Source of the DNA: JAWVFN01 sp963696625
GTDB taxonomy: Bacteria > Actinomycetota > Thermoleophilia > Solirubrobacterales > 70-9
DNA: 64,000 nt
Assembly (NCBI GenBank): GCA_963696625.1
Contig: CAVOKZ010000010.1
Span: 11,830 to 75,829 of the forward strand
Reading direction: 5' to 3'
Numbering within the stretch: the stretch's first letter is position 1; each line of letters begins with the position of its first letter. The position numbers and the translations under genes were made by a program. Below, in pieces: positions 24,572 through 34,371 of this stretch. The notes below the pieces were generated by a model. That model ran no database searches. It saw only the letters and a list, made by a program, of their open reading frames with translations, and was not told the DNA's origin.

Positions 24572-24599
24572 CGGCTCCTCCGCTTCGCGTCCGGGGCCG
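24572..24599 (+). repeat. Hairpin repeat family 1, copy A3
   Basis: Arms CGGC (24572-24575) and GCCG (24596-24599) flank the 20-nt core. It lies between the ABC permease stop and the glycosidase start. Confidence 0.8.
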
Positions 24600-24633
24600 G
24601 CGGGACGGGGGCTCGAGCCTGGTGGATCTGATT

Positions 24634-25407
24634 TCACGTCTCGGTTATGCGCTGCATCCCGCGCAGCGCGGCGTAGTAGAGAATCGCCGCCAGCCCGGCG
24701 AGAACCAGCAGCCCGGGCCAGGTGTCGTCCCAGGTGACTCCGCCGATGAAGCCCTGGCGCGCGAGCTCGAGCACCTGGGTGATGGGGTTCCAGCGGGCGA
24801 CGGTCTGCAGCCAGCCTTGGAGCAGGTCGAGCGGTGCGTAGGCGGTGGTCAGGAAGATCGCAAGCAACATGCCCATCTGCATCAGCGGGGCCGCCGATTG
24901 CGAGCGGTACTTGAGCGCCAGCGACGTGGCCCAGTTGGCGGCGACTGCGGAAATTCCCATCATCGCGATCAGAGCGAGGATCAGGCCGAGCAGGCCCGGG
25001 AAGTGGGCGCCGGTCGCCAGTGCAACGGTCAGCAGAACCGCGGCCGGGATCAGCGACCGCATCGCCGCGGTGATCATGATCGAGGCGAGCAGCACCGGCC
25101 GCGGGGCGGGCGAGGCGAGCAGCCGGTCGAACCAGCCGGCCTCGATGTCGCGGGCGAGGTTGACCCCCTGGGCGGCGCCCGTGAACGACGCGCCCTGGAG
25201 CAGGCTGACCGGGATGATGAAGCTCTGGAAGCTGGTCGAGGTGAAGCCGGGGAGCTGGGTCAGGTGGCCGAAGACGCTGGTGATCCCGAGGAAGAAGATC
25301 GTCGGCGCCAGCACACCGGGGATCGCGGCGCCCGGAACACGGGCCAGCTCGTTGGCAGAGCGCCGGACCAGCGCCGCGAGCATTCGCAGGTCGTCGCGGG
25401 TTGTCAT
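24634..25407 (-). CDS. ABC-2 type exporter permease (second)
   Basis: This 257-residue membrane protein has about six hydrophobic segments and the ABC-2/DrrB signature region GVNLARDIEAGWFDRLLASP. It is the last gene of a three-gene exporter operon and overlaps the preceding permease by 4 bases. The substrate is unknown; this architecture is typical of drug or lipid/polymer export. Confidence 0.88.
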   Translation of the reverse strand: MTTRDDLRMLAALVRRSANELARVPGAAIPGVLAPTIFFLGITSVFGHLTQLPGFTSTSFQSFIIPVSLLQGASFTGAAQGVNLARDIEAGWFDRLLASPAPRPVLLASIMITAAMRSLIPAAVLLTVALATGAHFPGLLGLILALIAMMGISAVAANWATSLALKYRSQSAAPLMQMGMLLAIFLTTAYAPLDLLQGWLQTVARWNPITQVLELARQGFIGGVTWDDTWPGLLVLAGLAAILYYAALRGMQRITET

Positions 25408-26194
25408 CCGCCCGTCCTCAGCCGCCCGCGCAGCGCCATCGCGCTGAGCCCGACCCCGAGCGCCCCGAGGCCGGCGAGCGCCGCGAAGGCCTGCGCCGTG
25501 TCCGTGGCCGACAGCCCGGAGACGATCGGCTCGCGGATCCCGTCGACGATGAAGCTCAGCGGGTTGTAGTCGGCGACGGTCGCCGCCGGTTCGAGCATCA
25601 GATTGGCGGGGAAGAAGGCGTTGGAGAGGAAGAGGATCACGAAGATCAGCGGGAACAGGCCCTGGACGACGCTGGCCTTTCCGGTCTTCAGCGCGATGGC
25701 CGAACCGAGGCCGCCGAAAGCGAGTGCCGAGGCGGCGACGATGACGATGATCAGCAGCACGCCCGGGATCCCCGCCTCGATGGTGCCGCCGAAGATCACC
25801 CCGATCGCCAGGAACCAGACCGCGGTCATCGCGCCCATGATCGCGACCCCGGCGAGGCGCCCGAGGACGAGTGAGAAGCGGGAGATAGGCGCCGCGAGCA
25901 GGCGGTCGGTGAATCCCATCTCGATGTCAAGAGCCAGCGCCAGGCCGCCGCTGTTACCGGCCAGCAGGGTCGCCTGGACCATCGCTCCGGCGAGCATGAA
26001 GGCGAGGAAGCTCTCGACGTGGGGGAAGCCGGGTAGGTTGACCGCGCCGCCGGCCCCGCCCGTCTGCACCGCGAGCAGCACGGTGGGGAAGATCAAGATC
26101 GGCGCAACGAGCTGCGGCCGCCGGAAGGTCTGGCGCACGGAACGCGTGCCGAGCGCGCCGATCACCCGCAGGTTGGTGACCAGCCCGCCGGTGG

Positions 26195-26198
<4 letters not shown>
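25404..26198 (-). CDS. ABC-2 type exporter permease (first)
   Basis: This 264-residue ABC-2 permease is paralogous to its neighbour, with the conserved loop LALDIEMGFTDRLLAAPISR and six likely membrane helices. Two similar half-size permeases suggest a heterodimeric channel. Its ATG overlaps the ATPase stop (ATGA). Confidence 0.88.
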
Positions 26199-27136
<938 letters not shown>

Positions 27137-27144
27137 GGCGGGGG

Positions 27145-27150
27145 AGGATA
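27145..27150 (-). promoter_or_regulatory. -10 box of the ABC exporter operon
   Basis: TATCCT on the minus strand lies 8 bases before GTG 27136; leaderless arrangement. Confidence 0.55.
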
Positions 27151-27212
27151 GTGAGGGCGCTTCGCGTCCCAGCGGCCACGCAACCTTCGCCCAGACATGT
27201 GTTTGGGAAGAC

Positions 27213-27929
27213 GTGTTCACATTGCCGCGACACCGCCCCGCCTGGACTGCGGCCGCCGCATGCCTGCTCGCGCTCGCATGCGTGGTGGGCCCGGCTTCCG
27301 CCGCGAAGAAGCGGCCCAAGGCGCCGTCGCCGAAGCTCGTGGTACTCGGCGCGAGCGCCCAGACCGCGCAGCCGGCCTGCCCGGCGAGCCCGTGCCAGGC
27401 GATCGGCCGGGTCACCGGATTCCAGAGGAAGATCGGCAATGCCAGCAACGTCTTCGTCGCCCCGTTCGACGGCAAGGTCGTCGCCTGGTCGCTGAAGCTC
27501 TCGGCACCGACCGACACCCAGAAGAAGTTCTTCAACGATTTCTATGGCGGCGACCCCAGCGCCCGCCTCGCGGTGCTGAAGCCGCTGAAGAAGTCACCCG
27601 GGGCCTACAAGCTGAAGTCACAGACGCCGGTCGAGCCGCTCGACGGCCTGCTCGGCACGACCACCACCTTCACCCTGCGGGCGCCGCTGACCGTCCGCAC
27701 CGGCCAGATCGTCGCCCTCACCGTGCCCACCTGGGCCCCGGTGTTCGCGATCGGCCTCGCCAAGAACAACTCCTGGCTGGCGAGCCGCAAGACCGGCAAG
27801 TGCACGAACCCCGACGACATCAAGGCGGGGTTTGCCCAGGAAGCGCTCGGCGGCCAGCGCCGGTACGCCTGCAACTACAACACCGCCCGCCTCCTCTATT
27901 CGGCGACGGTCGTCCGCGGCGGCGTCTAA
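27213..27929 (+). CDS. Secreted protein of unknown function
   Basis: This protein of about 238 residues from GTG 27213 has a signal peptide (AWTAAAACLLALACVVGPASA). Its beta-rich domain has two Cys close together (PACPASPCQ) and two near the C-terminus (KCTNPDD; YACNYNTA), probably disulfide-bonded. Segments such as NVFVAPFDGKVVAWSLKLSAP suggest an extracellular sandwich fold. No family is recognised. It is divergent from the ABC operon. Confidence 0.7.
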   Translation: MFTLPRHRPAWTAAAACLLALACVVGPASAAKKRPKAPSPKLVVLGASAQTAQPACPASPCQAIGRVTGFQRKIGNASNVFVAPFDGKVVAWSLKLSAPTDTQKKFFNDFYGGDPSARLAVLKPLKKSPGAYKLKSQTPVEPLDGLLGTTTTFTLRAPLTVRTGQIVALTVPTWAPVFAIGLAKNNSWLASRKTGKCTNPDDIKAGFAQEALGGQRRYACNYNTARLLYSATVVRGGV

Positions 27930-27976
27930 ACCGACGCCAACGCCGATAAGGTCCACCCCGACGGCACCCTCGTCCC

Positions 27977-28008
27977 GGCGGCCGCGGACGCGAAGCGGAG
28001 CAGCCGCC
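27977..28008 (-). repeat. Hairpin repeat family 1, copy B1 (reverse)
   Basis: Arms GGCGGC (27977-27982) and GCCGCC (28003-28008) flank the core variant TGCTCCGCTTCGCGTCCGCG, read on the minus strand. It lies between two convergent genes. Confidence 0.8.
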
Positions 28009-28016
28009 GGTTGGTG

Positions 28017-28349
28017 TCAGTCCCCGCAGGCGCCGGGGTACTGCTTGCAGTAGTCGTTGAAGTTCTGCTCGGCCGAGCTGCCGCCGTTGCCGTTGCCCTG
28101 GTTCTGATTCTGGTTTTGGTTCTGGTTGGTCTGGGTCGGTGTGGTGTAGACGTCCGGCGTCGTGTCGGGGTTGGTCGGGAAGCCTTCGTCGGTCGGCGCC
28201 GTGGTGGTCACCGACGGGATCGCGGTGTCGATGCTCGGCACCGTGATCGAGCTGTCGTCGCCGGAGTCGTCGCTGCCGCAACCGGCGGCGCCGATGCCCG
28301 CGGCGGCGCCGATGCAGACGGCGGCGACCGCGACCCAGTAGCGGGTCAA
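28017..28349 (-). CDS. Small lipoprotein, Thr/Asn/Gln-rich
   Basis: This 110-residue protein has a lipobox (GIGAAGC), an acidic/Thr-rich stretch, an Asn-Gln repeat (NQNQNQNQNQ) and a short C-terminal piece with two Cys (DYCKQYPGACGD). TTG 28349 overlaps the upstream zinc-ribbon stop (TTGA), implying coupling. Function is unknown. Confidence 0.7.
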   Translation of the reverse strand: MTRYWVAVAAVCIGAAAGIGAAGCGSDDSGDDSSITVPSIDTAIPSVTTTAPTDEGFPTNPDTTPDVYTTPTQTNQNQNQNQNQGNGNGGSSAEQNFNDYCKQYPGACGD

Positions 28350-28612
28350 GCCTCGCCCTGCCGCAGCCCGCAGTAGGGGCAGTCGGAGACGTCGAGACCG
28401 ATCAGCTGGTCGCAGCGCCGGCAGGCGCGTAGGTTCTCGGGGCGCCGCAGCAGCGCCGACTCCGAGGGGGCCAGCGGCAGGGTTCGGGAGACGACCTCCA
28501 TCTCCTCGCCGGTCTCGCGGTCGACGTAGACGCCGTCGGCGTCGACCGGGGCGATCGCCTCGCGGCCCGAAGCGGGCGCGCGCAGGCGGTAGGTCTGGCG
28601 CTGGTTCTGCAT
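28346..28612 (-). CDS. Zinc-ribbon-containing protein
   Basis: This 88-residue protein ends in a treble-clef-like ribbon, CRRCDQLIGLDVSDCPYC (two CxxC pairs). The N-terminal half (MQNQRQTYRL...DADGVYVDRETGEEM) has no recognised family. ATG 28612 is chosen because a -10 box lies 8 bases upstream; the longer in-frame start would run through that promoter. Confidence 0.65.
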   Translation of the reverse strand: MQNQRQTYRLRAPASGREAIAPVDADGVYVDRETGEEMEVVSRTLPLAPSESALLRRPENLRACRRCDQLIGLDVSDCPYCGLRQGEA

Positions 28613-28620
28613 CGGCGCGA

Positions 28621-28626
28621 ACCATA
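28621..28626 (-). promoter_or_regulatory. -10 box of the zinc-ribbon gene
   Basis: TATGGT on the minus strand lies 8 bases before ATG 28612; the divergent GT4 gene begins a few bases away. Confidence 0.45.
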
Positions 28627-28653
28627 ACAATGGCTCGCGCGGCACCTTCCTCC

Positions 28654-30021
28654 ATGCGAATCCTCATATTCCACGGCTACCTGCTGCGCGGCACCGGGTC
28701 CAACGTCTACAACGCCAGCCTCGCCCAGGCGCTGAAGCGGCTCGGGCACGAGGTCCATCTGCTCTGCCAGGATCGCAACGCGGGCGCGCTGCCGTGGGTG
28801 GGGGGAGAGGGCCCCGGCTCGGTCACGGTCCACGTGCCCGACATCGGCGGGCTGCTGCCGGTCTACGTCGCCGACGAATACGAGGGCTTCGAGGTCAAGA
28901 CCTTTCCCGAGCTGAGCGAGGAGGAGCTCGAGAACTACCTCGCCGCAAACGTGGAGGCCGTCCGCAAGGTCGTCGACGAGCATGGCGCGCCCGGCGCGGC
29001 CCTCGCCAACCACCTGATCATGGGCCCGGCGATCCTCGCCCGCGCCGGGCTGGAGTTCGCGACCAAGGTTCACGGCTCCGACCTCTCCTACACGGTGATG
29101 CCGAATCCCGAGCGCTTCGTGCCCTACGCGCGCGAGGGCGTTGACGCCTCGGCCGGCGTCCTCGTCGGCTCTTCGCACACCGCCGAGGACCTGTGGGAGA
29201 CGCTCGAGGATCCGGCACTGGTCGCCAAGACGCGCCTCGGGCCGCCCGGCATCGACACCGAGCTGTTCCGGCCCTTTGGAGAGCGGGAGGCGCTGGCGAA
29301 GCTCGCCCGTCTCGCCGACGCCCTCGACGGGGAGACCGCCGACGAGAGCTTCGGCCGCGAGGGCCCCGAGGCCGCCGCCGCCGTGCGCCGCTGGGCCGAA
29401 GGCTCGCCGCGGGTCCTCTTCGTCGGCAAGCTGCTCACCAACAAGGGCGTCCAGCTCCTGCTCGACGCCTGGCCGCGCGTCCTCGCCGAGCACCCCGGCG
29501 CCCGCCTCCTGCTTGCCGGCTTCGGCGAGCAGCGCCCCACCTTCGAGGCGCAGATCGCCGAGCTCGGCGTCGGCGAGTCGGTCGCGATCAGCGGCCGCCT
29601 CGAGCACGGCGAGGTCGCTGACATCGACCCCGCCGCGGACGCCCTGGTCATGCCCTCGACCTTCCCCGAGGCGTTCGGCATGGTCGCGGTCGAGGCCGCG
29701 GCTTGCGGGGTGCTGCCGGTTTCGGCAGGGCACTCGGGGATGCTCGAGGTCTCCGAGCGCCTGGCCGAGGCCGTCGCCCCCGACGTCGGCCGCCTGCTGT
29801 CCTTCGACGTCGCCGAGGGAGGCGAGGCGATCGCCGAGCGGCTTATCGCTTGGCTCACGATGCCGAGCGACGTCCGCGAGGAGGCCGGAGAGGCGCTGTC
29901 TGAGCGCTCGGCGGAGCTCTGGAGCTGGGAGCGTGTCGCCGAGGGCGTGATTTCTGCCTCAAACGGGCGTCTGGATGACCTCCAAGCCGTGGTGCCGACC
30001 AATAGACTGCGACCCCGATGA
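28654..30021 (+). CDS. GT4-family glycosyltransferase
   Basis: This GT-B-fold protein of about 455 residues begins MRILIFHGYLLRGTGSN and has the donor-site region GKLLTNKGVQLLLDAW and the GT4 signature PSTFPEAFGMVAVEAAACG. It would move a sugar from a nucleotide donor to an unknown acceptor. The preceding ATG 28630 is also in frame; 28654 is preferred because homology starts there. The stop overlaps ctaC (ATGA), linking it to the oxidase operon. Confidence 0.85.
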   Translation: MRILIFHGYLLRGTGSNVYNASLAQALKRLGHEVHLLCQDRNAGALPWVGGEGPGSVTVHVPDIGGLLPVYVADEYEGFEVKTFPELSEEELENYLAANVEAVRKVVDEHGAPGAALANHLIMGPAILARAGLEFATKVHGSDLSYTVMPNPERFVPYAREGVDASAGVLVGSSHTAEDLWETLEDPALVAKTRLGPPGIDTELFRPFGEREALAKLARLADALDGETADESFGREGPEAAAAVRRWAEGSPRVLFVGKLLTNKGVQLLLDAWPRVLAEHPGARLLLAGFGEQRPTFEAQIAELGVGESVAISGRLEHGEVADIDPAADALVMPSTFPEAFGMVAVEAAACGVLPVSAGHSGMLEVSERLAEAVAPDVGRLLSFDVAEGGEAIAERLIAWLTMPSDVREEAGEALSERSAELWSWERVAEGVISASNGRLDDLQAVVPTNRLRPR

Positions 30022-30776
30022 AGGGGATTCCCTACGCGAAACTGGTCGTGGCCATCGTCACGCTCACCGTCGTCACCTCGGTGATCATGCTGATCCCGAA
30101 CTGGGACGGCGAGCAGGCCTCGACTGCCGCCGACGACATCGATCGTCTGCTCGACGTGATGATCGTCCTCAGCTCGTTCGTGTTCTCGATCGTGATCGTG
30201 ATGCTCGCCTACGCGCTCTGGCGCTGGCGGGCAAAGCCCGGCGACGAGTCCGACGGCGAGCCGATCCACGGCAACACCAAGCTCGAGATCGCCTGGACGG
30301 CGATCCCCACCGTCATCGTCCTCTTCGCCGCCGCCTACTCCTGGATCACCCTCGACAACATCGAGGCGCGGGACTCCGACCGCATGGTCGTCAACGTCAC
30401 CTCGCAGCAGTACGCGTGGGGCTTCCAGTATCCGGCCCAGGGCGCGATCGAGACCCGCGAGCTGCACGTCCCGGTCGACCGGCAGGTCGAGTTCAAGATG
30501 CACGCCCTCGACGTGATCCACTCGTTCTGGGTCCCCGAGTGGCGGATCAAGAAGGACAACGTCCCGGGGATCACCACCCGGGCGATCATCACCCCGGACA
30601 AAGAGGGGACCTTCACCCTGATCTGCACCGAGCTCTGCGGCTACGGCCACTCGACGATGCGGGCCAAGGTGGTGGTCGAGTCTCAGGCCGCGTTCGACAC
30701 GTGGGCCGCCGAGCAACAGGCCGCTCAGCCCGGCGGCGATCCCTCGGGCGCGCCATCGGGGGCGGCTGCGGGATAA
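30018..30776 (+). CDS. ctaC: Cytochrome c oxidase subunit II (canonical)
   Basis: This 252-residue subunit has two membrane helices (about 8-27 and 46-67) and a periplasmic-side cupredoxin domain with a complete CuA site: His168 (DVIHSFWVP), Cys203, Glu205, Cys207, His211 and Met214 (CTELCGYGHSTM). It accepts electrons from cytochrome c. No C-terminal heme-c domain is fused. Contrast the CuA-less paralogue at 43012-43872. Confidence 0.95.
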   Translation: MKGIPYAKLVVAIVTLTVVTSVIMLIPNWDGEQASTAADDIDRLLDVMIVLSSFVFSIVIVMLAYALWRWRAKPGDESDGEPIHGNTKLEIAWTAIPTVIVLFAAAYSWITLDNIEARDSDRMVVNVTSQQYAWGFQYPAQGAIETRELHVPVDRQVEFKMHALDVIHSFWVPEWRIKKDNVPGITTRAIITPDKEGTFTLICTELCGYGHSTMRAKVVVESQAAFDTWAAEQQAAQPGGDPSGAPSGAAAG

Positions 30777-30801
30777 TGCAGGCAATGCCAGGAGGACTTA
30801 A

Positions 30802-32709
30802 GTGGTAGCGGCGATCAAGCGGCCGGGGTGGATCCGCGGCGCCATCGGCTTCGCGCTCGCCGCCGGCTTCGGCGTCGGCCTCGTCGCGCTGCTGCGCGAG
30901 CTCTCCGGGCTGCCGACCTGGCAGACCGAGCAGACCGGCTATCCGCAGGTGGTCGTCCCCGCGATCATCGGACCGCTCGGCTTCCTGATCGGCTTCGGCT
31001 GCTTCGACTACTGGTTCCGCTGGACCACGGGCGCGCCGACGATCCCCGAGGACCACTCACAGCACGGCGCGACGAGCTGGAAGGACTACTTCCACTTCAA
31101 CACCGATCACAAGGTGATCGGGATCCAGTACATCTGCACGACCTTCTTCTTCTTCTTCGCCGGCGGCTTCGTCGCGATGCTGATGCGCGCCGAGCTGGCC
31201 CAGCCGGGCACCCAGATCGTCGACCCGAGCACCTTCAACGGGCTGTTCTCGACCCACGCCGCGCTGATGATCTTCGTCTTCGTGATCCCGGTCTTCGCCG
31301 GGATCGCCAACTACGTGCTGCCGCTGATGATCGGCGCGCCCGACATGGCGTTCCCGCGCCTCAACGCGCTGTCGTTCTGGATGCTGCCGATCGCCGGGCT
31401 GGCGTTCCTCGCCAGCTACTTCGTCCCCGGCGGCGCCTTCGACGCCGGCTGGACCGGCTATGCGCCGCTCTCGACCGGGGCGCCGTTGGGCCAGTCGTTC
31501 TTCAACATCGGGGTCCAGTTCGCCGGCGCCTCGTCGATCGCGACCGCGCTCAACTTCCTGGTCACGATCATCACCATGCGTGCGCCCGGAATGAACTTCT
31601 GGCGCATGCCGCTGCTGGTCTGGGCCAACCTCTCGACCTCGCTGCTGGTCGTCGCCGCGACGCCGTTCATCGCCGGCGCCCAGTTCATGGTCCTCTTCGA
31701 CCGCGCCCTGAACACCAACTTCTTCAACGAGGCGCTGGGCGGTGACGTCATCTCCTACCAGCACATCTTCTGGTTCTACTCCCACCCGGCGGTCTACATC
31801 ATGATGCTGCCCGGGTTCGGGATCGTCAGCGAGGTCATATCGACGCATTCGCGCAAGCCGATCTTCGGCTACAGACTCATGGCCTTGGCGCTGCTCGGGA
31901 TCGTCGTCCTCAGCTACTCGGTCTGGGCCCATCACATGTTCGTCGCCGGCATGTTCAGCTGGCTGCGGGTGCCGATGATGTTCACGACGCTGCTGATCGC
32001 GGTGCCGACCGGGATCAAGATCTTCTCCTGGCTCGCGACCCTGTTCCACGGGGTGATCCACTTAACGAGTACGGCGATGCTGTTCGCCCTCGGGTTCATC
32101 GTCACCTTCACGATCGGAGGCATCTCCGGCGTGATGCTGGGGATGATCCCGCTCGACATTCACGTCAGTGACACCTACTTCATCGTCGCCCACATCCACT
32201 TCGTGCTCTTCGGCGGCTCGGTGTTCACGATCTTCGCCGGCATCTACCACTGGTTCCCGAAGATCACCGGGCGCATGTACGACGAGAAGCTCGGGCGCAT
32301 CCACTTCTGGGGAACCGCGCTCGGGACGTGGGGCACCTTCGTGCCGATGCACTGGATCGGGATGAACGGCATGCCGCGCCGCGTCGCCGACTACTCGACG
32401 CAGTTCGGCGACTGGAACCTGCTGATCTCGGGCTTCGCCTTCCTGCTCGGCGCCGTGCAGCTCGTCTTCCTCTACAACATGATCGTCTCCTGGAAGTGGG
32501 GCCCGAAGGCGAGCTCAAACCCCTGGCGCGCGAAGACGATCGAGTGGCAGGTCACCTCGCCGCCGCCGATCTTCAACTTCGACGAGATCCCGCGCGTCGT
32601 CGGCGGGCCGTACGAGTTCGGCGTTCCCGGCGCCCGCCACGCGATCATGGCCGGCGAGGAAGCTGAGGTGCGCAAGCCCGGTGAGGCGACGGCCGGAGCG
32701 CCATCGTGA
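30802..32709 (+). CDS. ctaD: Cytochrome c oxidase subunit I (canonical)
   Basis: This 635-residue aa3-type subunit keeps all ligands: His152 (STHAALM) and His466 for low-spin heme, His328 with Tyr332 (SHPAVY) and His377/His378 (WAHHM) for CuB, and His464 (VAHIHF) for heme a3. It is longer than usual because of about 95 N-terminal residues with two extra hydrophobic segments before the first conserved helix (TDHKVIGIQY). GTG 30802 follows GGAGGA. It reduces oxygen and pumps protons. Confidence 0.95.
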   Translation: MVAAIKRPGWIRGAIGFALAAGFGVGLVALLRELSGLPTWQTEQTGYPQVVVPAIIGPLGFLIGFGCFDYWFRWTTGAPTIPEDHSQHGATSWKDYFHFNTDHKVIGIQYICTTFFFFFAGGFVAMLMRAELAQPGTQIVDPSTFNGLFSTHAALMIFVFVIPVFAGIANYVLPLMIGAPDMAFPRLNALSFWMLPIAGLAFLASYFVPGGAFDAGWTGYAPLSTGAPLGQSFFNIGVQFAGASSIATALNFLVTIITMRAPGMNFWRMPLLVWANLSTSLLVVAATPFIAGAQFMVLFDRALNTNFFNEALGGDVISYQHIFWFYSHPAVYIMMLPGFGIVSEVISTHSRKPIFGYRLMALALLGIVVLSYSVWAHHMFVAGMFSWLRVPMMFTTLLIAVPTGIKIFSWLATLFHGVIHLTSTAMLFALGFIVTFTIGGISGVMLGMIPLDIHVSDTYFIVAHIHFVLFGGSVFTIFAGIYHWFPKITGRMYDEKLGRIHFWGTALGTWGTFVPMHWIGMNGMPRRVADYSTQFGDWNLLISGFAFLLGAVQLVFLYNMIVSWKWGPKASSNPWRAKTIEWQVTSPPPIFNFDEIPRVVGGPYEFGVPGARHAIMAGEEAEVRKPGEATAGAPS

Positions 32710-33734
32710 CCGAGACGACTGAGGCGCCCCAAAAAGACGCCGCCGTCGAGAGCCCGGTCGAGGCGCCCTCCGAGGGCGGCGGCGACGCGATCACCGACTT
32801 CGGCACGCCCTCCGAGCATGCCTCCGAGGTCGTCGCCGAGCGCGAGCCGGCCTCCAGCGGCGACCCCGACGCGCCGCCTTCTCACGAAGGTGTCAACCGG
32901 GTGCTGATCTTCTTGAACGAGGTCGCCGGCGGCCGCAAGCTGGTCACGGCGTCGCGCGAGCTCTCCGACGCAGGCGCCTCCTACTTCGCCGTGGTCGCGC
33001 CGCAGAACGAGCCCGATGTCGGCCAGATCGTGACCCCCGAGGAAAAGCGCGACGCGGCCCAGAGCCGCGTCGACGTGACCCAGGCGGTGCTCGCCGACTT
33101 CGGCATCGACTCCGAGTCGGCGGTCATGGACCCCGACCCCTTCCTCGCCCTCGGCGACGCCGTGCGCGCGACCAGCCCCGACATCGTCCTGCTCTCGGCG
33201 CTGTATGAGTCGCGCTACGGCCTGCGCCGCCGCGACCTGGTCGAGTGGGCCAAGGACAACCTCAATACCCGCGTCGAGCACATCCCGGTTCGCGTCGACG
33301 ACGACGCGGTCAAGTGGGGCCTCACCCACACGCTCATCGTCGCCACCCAGACCGTCAACAGCCCCGACCTCGTCAGCAGGCTGAAGGAGCGGGCCTCCGA
33401 GCGCCCGCACCGCTACACCTTCATCTCGCCGCGCTCCGGCGCGGTCACGCGCGAGCAGGTCTGCGCCGGCCTCGCCGCGACGCTCGCCGAGCTCTATCGC
33501 TCCGAAGTCGACGCCACCGGCCAGCCGATGAGCCCCCCGCCGCTGCCCGCGATCAAGAACGCGCTCGAGCACTACCGCCTCGACGAGATCCTGATCTCGA
33601 CGCTCAAGGGCGAGCAGTCGAAATGGCTCGAGGACGGCCTGCTCGAGAAGGTCAAGGAGCTGACCGACAAGCCGATCGAGCACGTGGAGGCGAGTCCCTC
33701 ACCGAAGCGCACGACCGCAGGAGCGCCGGCCTAG
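32706..33734 (+). CDS. Tandem universal-stress-protein-like protein in the oxidase operon
   Basis: This 342-residue soluble protein has an acidic disordered N-terminus (about 60 residues), then two alpha/beta segments resembling UspA domains (NRVLIFLNEVAGGRKLVTAS...; HTLIVATQTVNSPDLVSRL...). No clear ATP-binding GxxG-S/T motif is visible. GTG 32706 overlaps the ctaD stop and ctaE begins 3 bases after its end, so it is locked between COX I and COX III. A regulatory or assembly role is inferred from position only. Confidence 0.7.
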   Translation: MTETTEAPQKDAAVESPVEAPSEGGGDAITDFGTPSEHASEVVAEREPASSGDPDAPPSHEGVNRVLIFLNEVAGGRKLVTASRELSDAGASYFAVVAPQNEPDVGQIVTPEEKRDAAQSRVDVTQAVLADFGIDSESAVMDPDPFLALGDAVRATSPDIVLLSALYESRYGLRRRDLVEWAKDNLNTRVEHIPVRVDDDAVKWGLTHTLIVATQTVNSPDLVSRLKERASERPHRYTFISPRSGAVTREQVCAGLAATLAELYRSEVDATGQPMSPPPLPAIKNALEHYRLDEILISTLKGEQSKWLEDGLLEKVKELTDKPIEHVEASPSPKRTTAGAPA

Positions 33735-33737
33735 GCC

Positions 33738-34352
33738 ATGGAAAGCGCATCCGTAGCAGCCGAGCACCACCACCACGGGCCGCCCGAGGCCAACCAGAGC
33801 TCGCGGATCGACCGCCAGACGCTCGGGATCTACCTCTTCATCATCACCGAGGCGATGCTGTTCGGCGCGTTCTTCGCGTCGTACTTCTTCCTCCGCGTCG
33901 TCGCCAACGACGGCCCCTGGCCGCCCGACGGCTTCGAGCTGCCGGTCGCCATCGCCGGGGTCAACACCGCGATCCTGATCTCATCGAGCTTCACCGTTCA
34001 CTGGGCGCTCGAGTCGATCAAGCGGGGCAACCGCCGCGGCATGACGATGGGCCTGGCGGCGACCTGGCTGCTCGGGGCGGCCTTCCTCTTCATCCAGCTC
34101 AACGAGTACTGGCACCTCGGCTTCAGCATCCGCGACGGCTCGTTCGGGACGATCTTCTACTCGCTGACCGGCCTCCACGGCGCCCACGTCTTCGTCGGGC
34201 TGACGCTGCTCGCCTTCGCCAACATCAGGGCCTGGCGCGGCCACTTCGGCCCGGAGGCGAAGGACCATCTCGGCGTCGAGGTGCCCGGCATCTACTGGCA
34301 CTTCGTCGATGTGATGTGGATCATCGTGTTCACAACCGTGTACATCATCTGA
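33738..34352 (+). CDS. ctaE: Cytochrome c oxidase subunit III
   Basis: This 204-residue subunit III has five hydrophobic helices and the family phrases LGIYLFIITEAMLFGAFFAS, LNEYWHLGF, SLTGLHGAHVFVGL and YWHFVDVMWIIVF. The His-rich start (AEHHHHGPPE) is unusual but short. It completes the canonical oxidase. Confidence 0.95.
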   Translation: MESASVAAEHHHHGPPEANQSSRIDRQTLGIYLFIITEAMLFGAFFASYFFLRVVANDGPWPPDGFELPVAIAGVNTAILISSSFTVHWALESIKRGNRRGMTMGLAATWLLGAAFLFIQLNEYWHLGFSIRDGSFGTIFYSLTGLHGAHVFVGLTLLAFANIRAWRGHFGPEAKDHLGVEVPGIYWHFVDVMWIIVFTTVYII

Positions 34353-34371
34353 CATCGCTGCAAACCGGCGC

